This document shows positions 6,202 to 6,452 of a DNA stretch of 6,452 bases, piece after piece. The position numbers and the translations under genes were made by a program. The stretch comes from Pseudomonadota bacterium. GTDB taxonomy: Bacteria > Pseudomonadota > Gammaproteobacteria > Steroidobacterales > Steroidobacteraceae. The notes beneath the pieces are model-generated. The model searched no databases, was not told the DNA's origin, and saw only the letters and a list, made by a program, of their open reading frames with translations. The stretch spans positions 1 to 6,452 of the forward strand of contig JAEZCR010000099.1 in NCBI GenBank assembly GCA_023433465.1, read 5' to 3'. Numbering within the stretch: the first letter of the stretch is position 1; each line of letters begins with the position of its first letter.

Positions 6202-6452
6202 ATGAATGCACCGGCACCATTCATCAGCGATGCCGCGCGCGCCAGGGCTACGAGCTTCACGGCGAGGCCGCGCGAGCTCTACATCGGCGGCAAGTGGCGG
6301 CCGGCGCAGAACGGCGCGACTTTCGAAGTGGAGGATCCCGCGAGCGCGCAGGTGTTCGCGAAGGCGGCGGCGGGCGGCGCCGCGGACATCGACGCGGCGG
6401 TGAAGGCGGCGCGGCGCGCGTTCGAATCGCCGCCGTGGGCCACGATGACGCC
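6202..6452 (+). CDS. Aldehyde dehydrogenase family protein, N-terminal part (cut by the window end)
   Basis: The first 83 codons of an NAD(P)-dependent aldehyde dehydrogenase, which would oxidise an aldehyde to its carboxylic acid. The pattern is standard for the family: a variable leader, then ELYIGGKW (25-32) as the opening strand, a VEDPASAQVFAKAAAG segment (43-58) matching the usual 'NPATGE.I..V..G' region, and DIDAAVKAARRAFES (about 62-76) as the first long helix, ending near PPWATMT. The catalytic cysteine and glutamate and the cofactor-binding loop lie beyond the window, so activity and substrate cannot be judged. The leader of about 24 residues before LYIGG is slightly longer than in many members. 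AAGG lies nine bases before the ATG, and only one base separates the DUF3237 stop from this start, implying translational coupling. The frame has no stop before the window ends. Confidence 0.88.
   Translation, partial: MNAPAPFISDAARARATSFTARPRELYIGGKWRPAQNGATFEVEDPASAQVFAKAAAGGAADIDAAVKAARRAFESPPWATMT

Overview
The window is about two thirds G+C by eye, with strongly G/C-biased third codon positions and compact gene packing. This fits a high-GC proteobacterium (a beta- or gammaproteobacterium is my best guess from the gene types). Nothing here fixes the genus. Seven genes are supported. The outer two run off the window edges. No rRNA, tRNA, CRISPR array, insertion sequence or prophage gene was seen, and no gene-free stretch exceeds about 120 bases.

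Left block (1-3360, + strand): the 3' part of the catalytic subunit of a molybdenum/tungsten formate dehydrogenase (FdsA type) is followed four bases later by its small delta subunit (FdsD). After a 104-base gap comes a short protein of the 5,10-methylenetetrahydrofolate reductase family. Together they suggest one-carbon metabolism: oxidation of formate to CO2 (usually with NAD+ in this family) next to an enzyme of the folate C1 pool.

Middle block (3361-4309): a small XRE-type DNA-binding regulator on the - strand converges on the reductase gene and diverges from a 118-residue coiled-coil protein with a C-terminal membrane anchor. The 118-base region between the two start codons holds an almost perfect 16-bp tandem repeat, a second 8-bp repeat pair spaced 22 bp, and a promoter-like -10 box. 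This is the most structured non-coding DNA in the window and a plausible operator region.

Right block (4310-6452, + strand): a 12-helix major facilitator transporter of the spinster-like type, a DUF3237 protein and the start of an NAD(P)-dependent aldehyde dehydrogenase follow each other with gaps of 22 and 1 bases. They look like one operon, probably for uptake and oxidation of an organic compound that cannot be named from this sequence.

I found no convincing sign of a wholly new system. The items most worth a second look are the divergent regulator/membrane-protein pair with its repeats, and the transporter-DUF3237-dehydrogenase operon, where the DUF3237 role is unknown.
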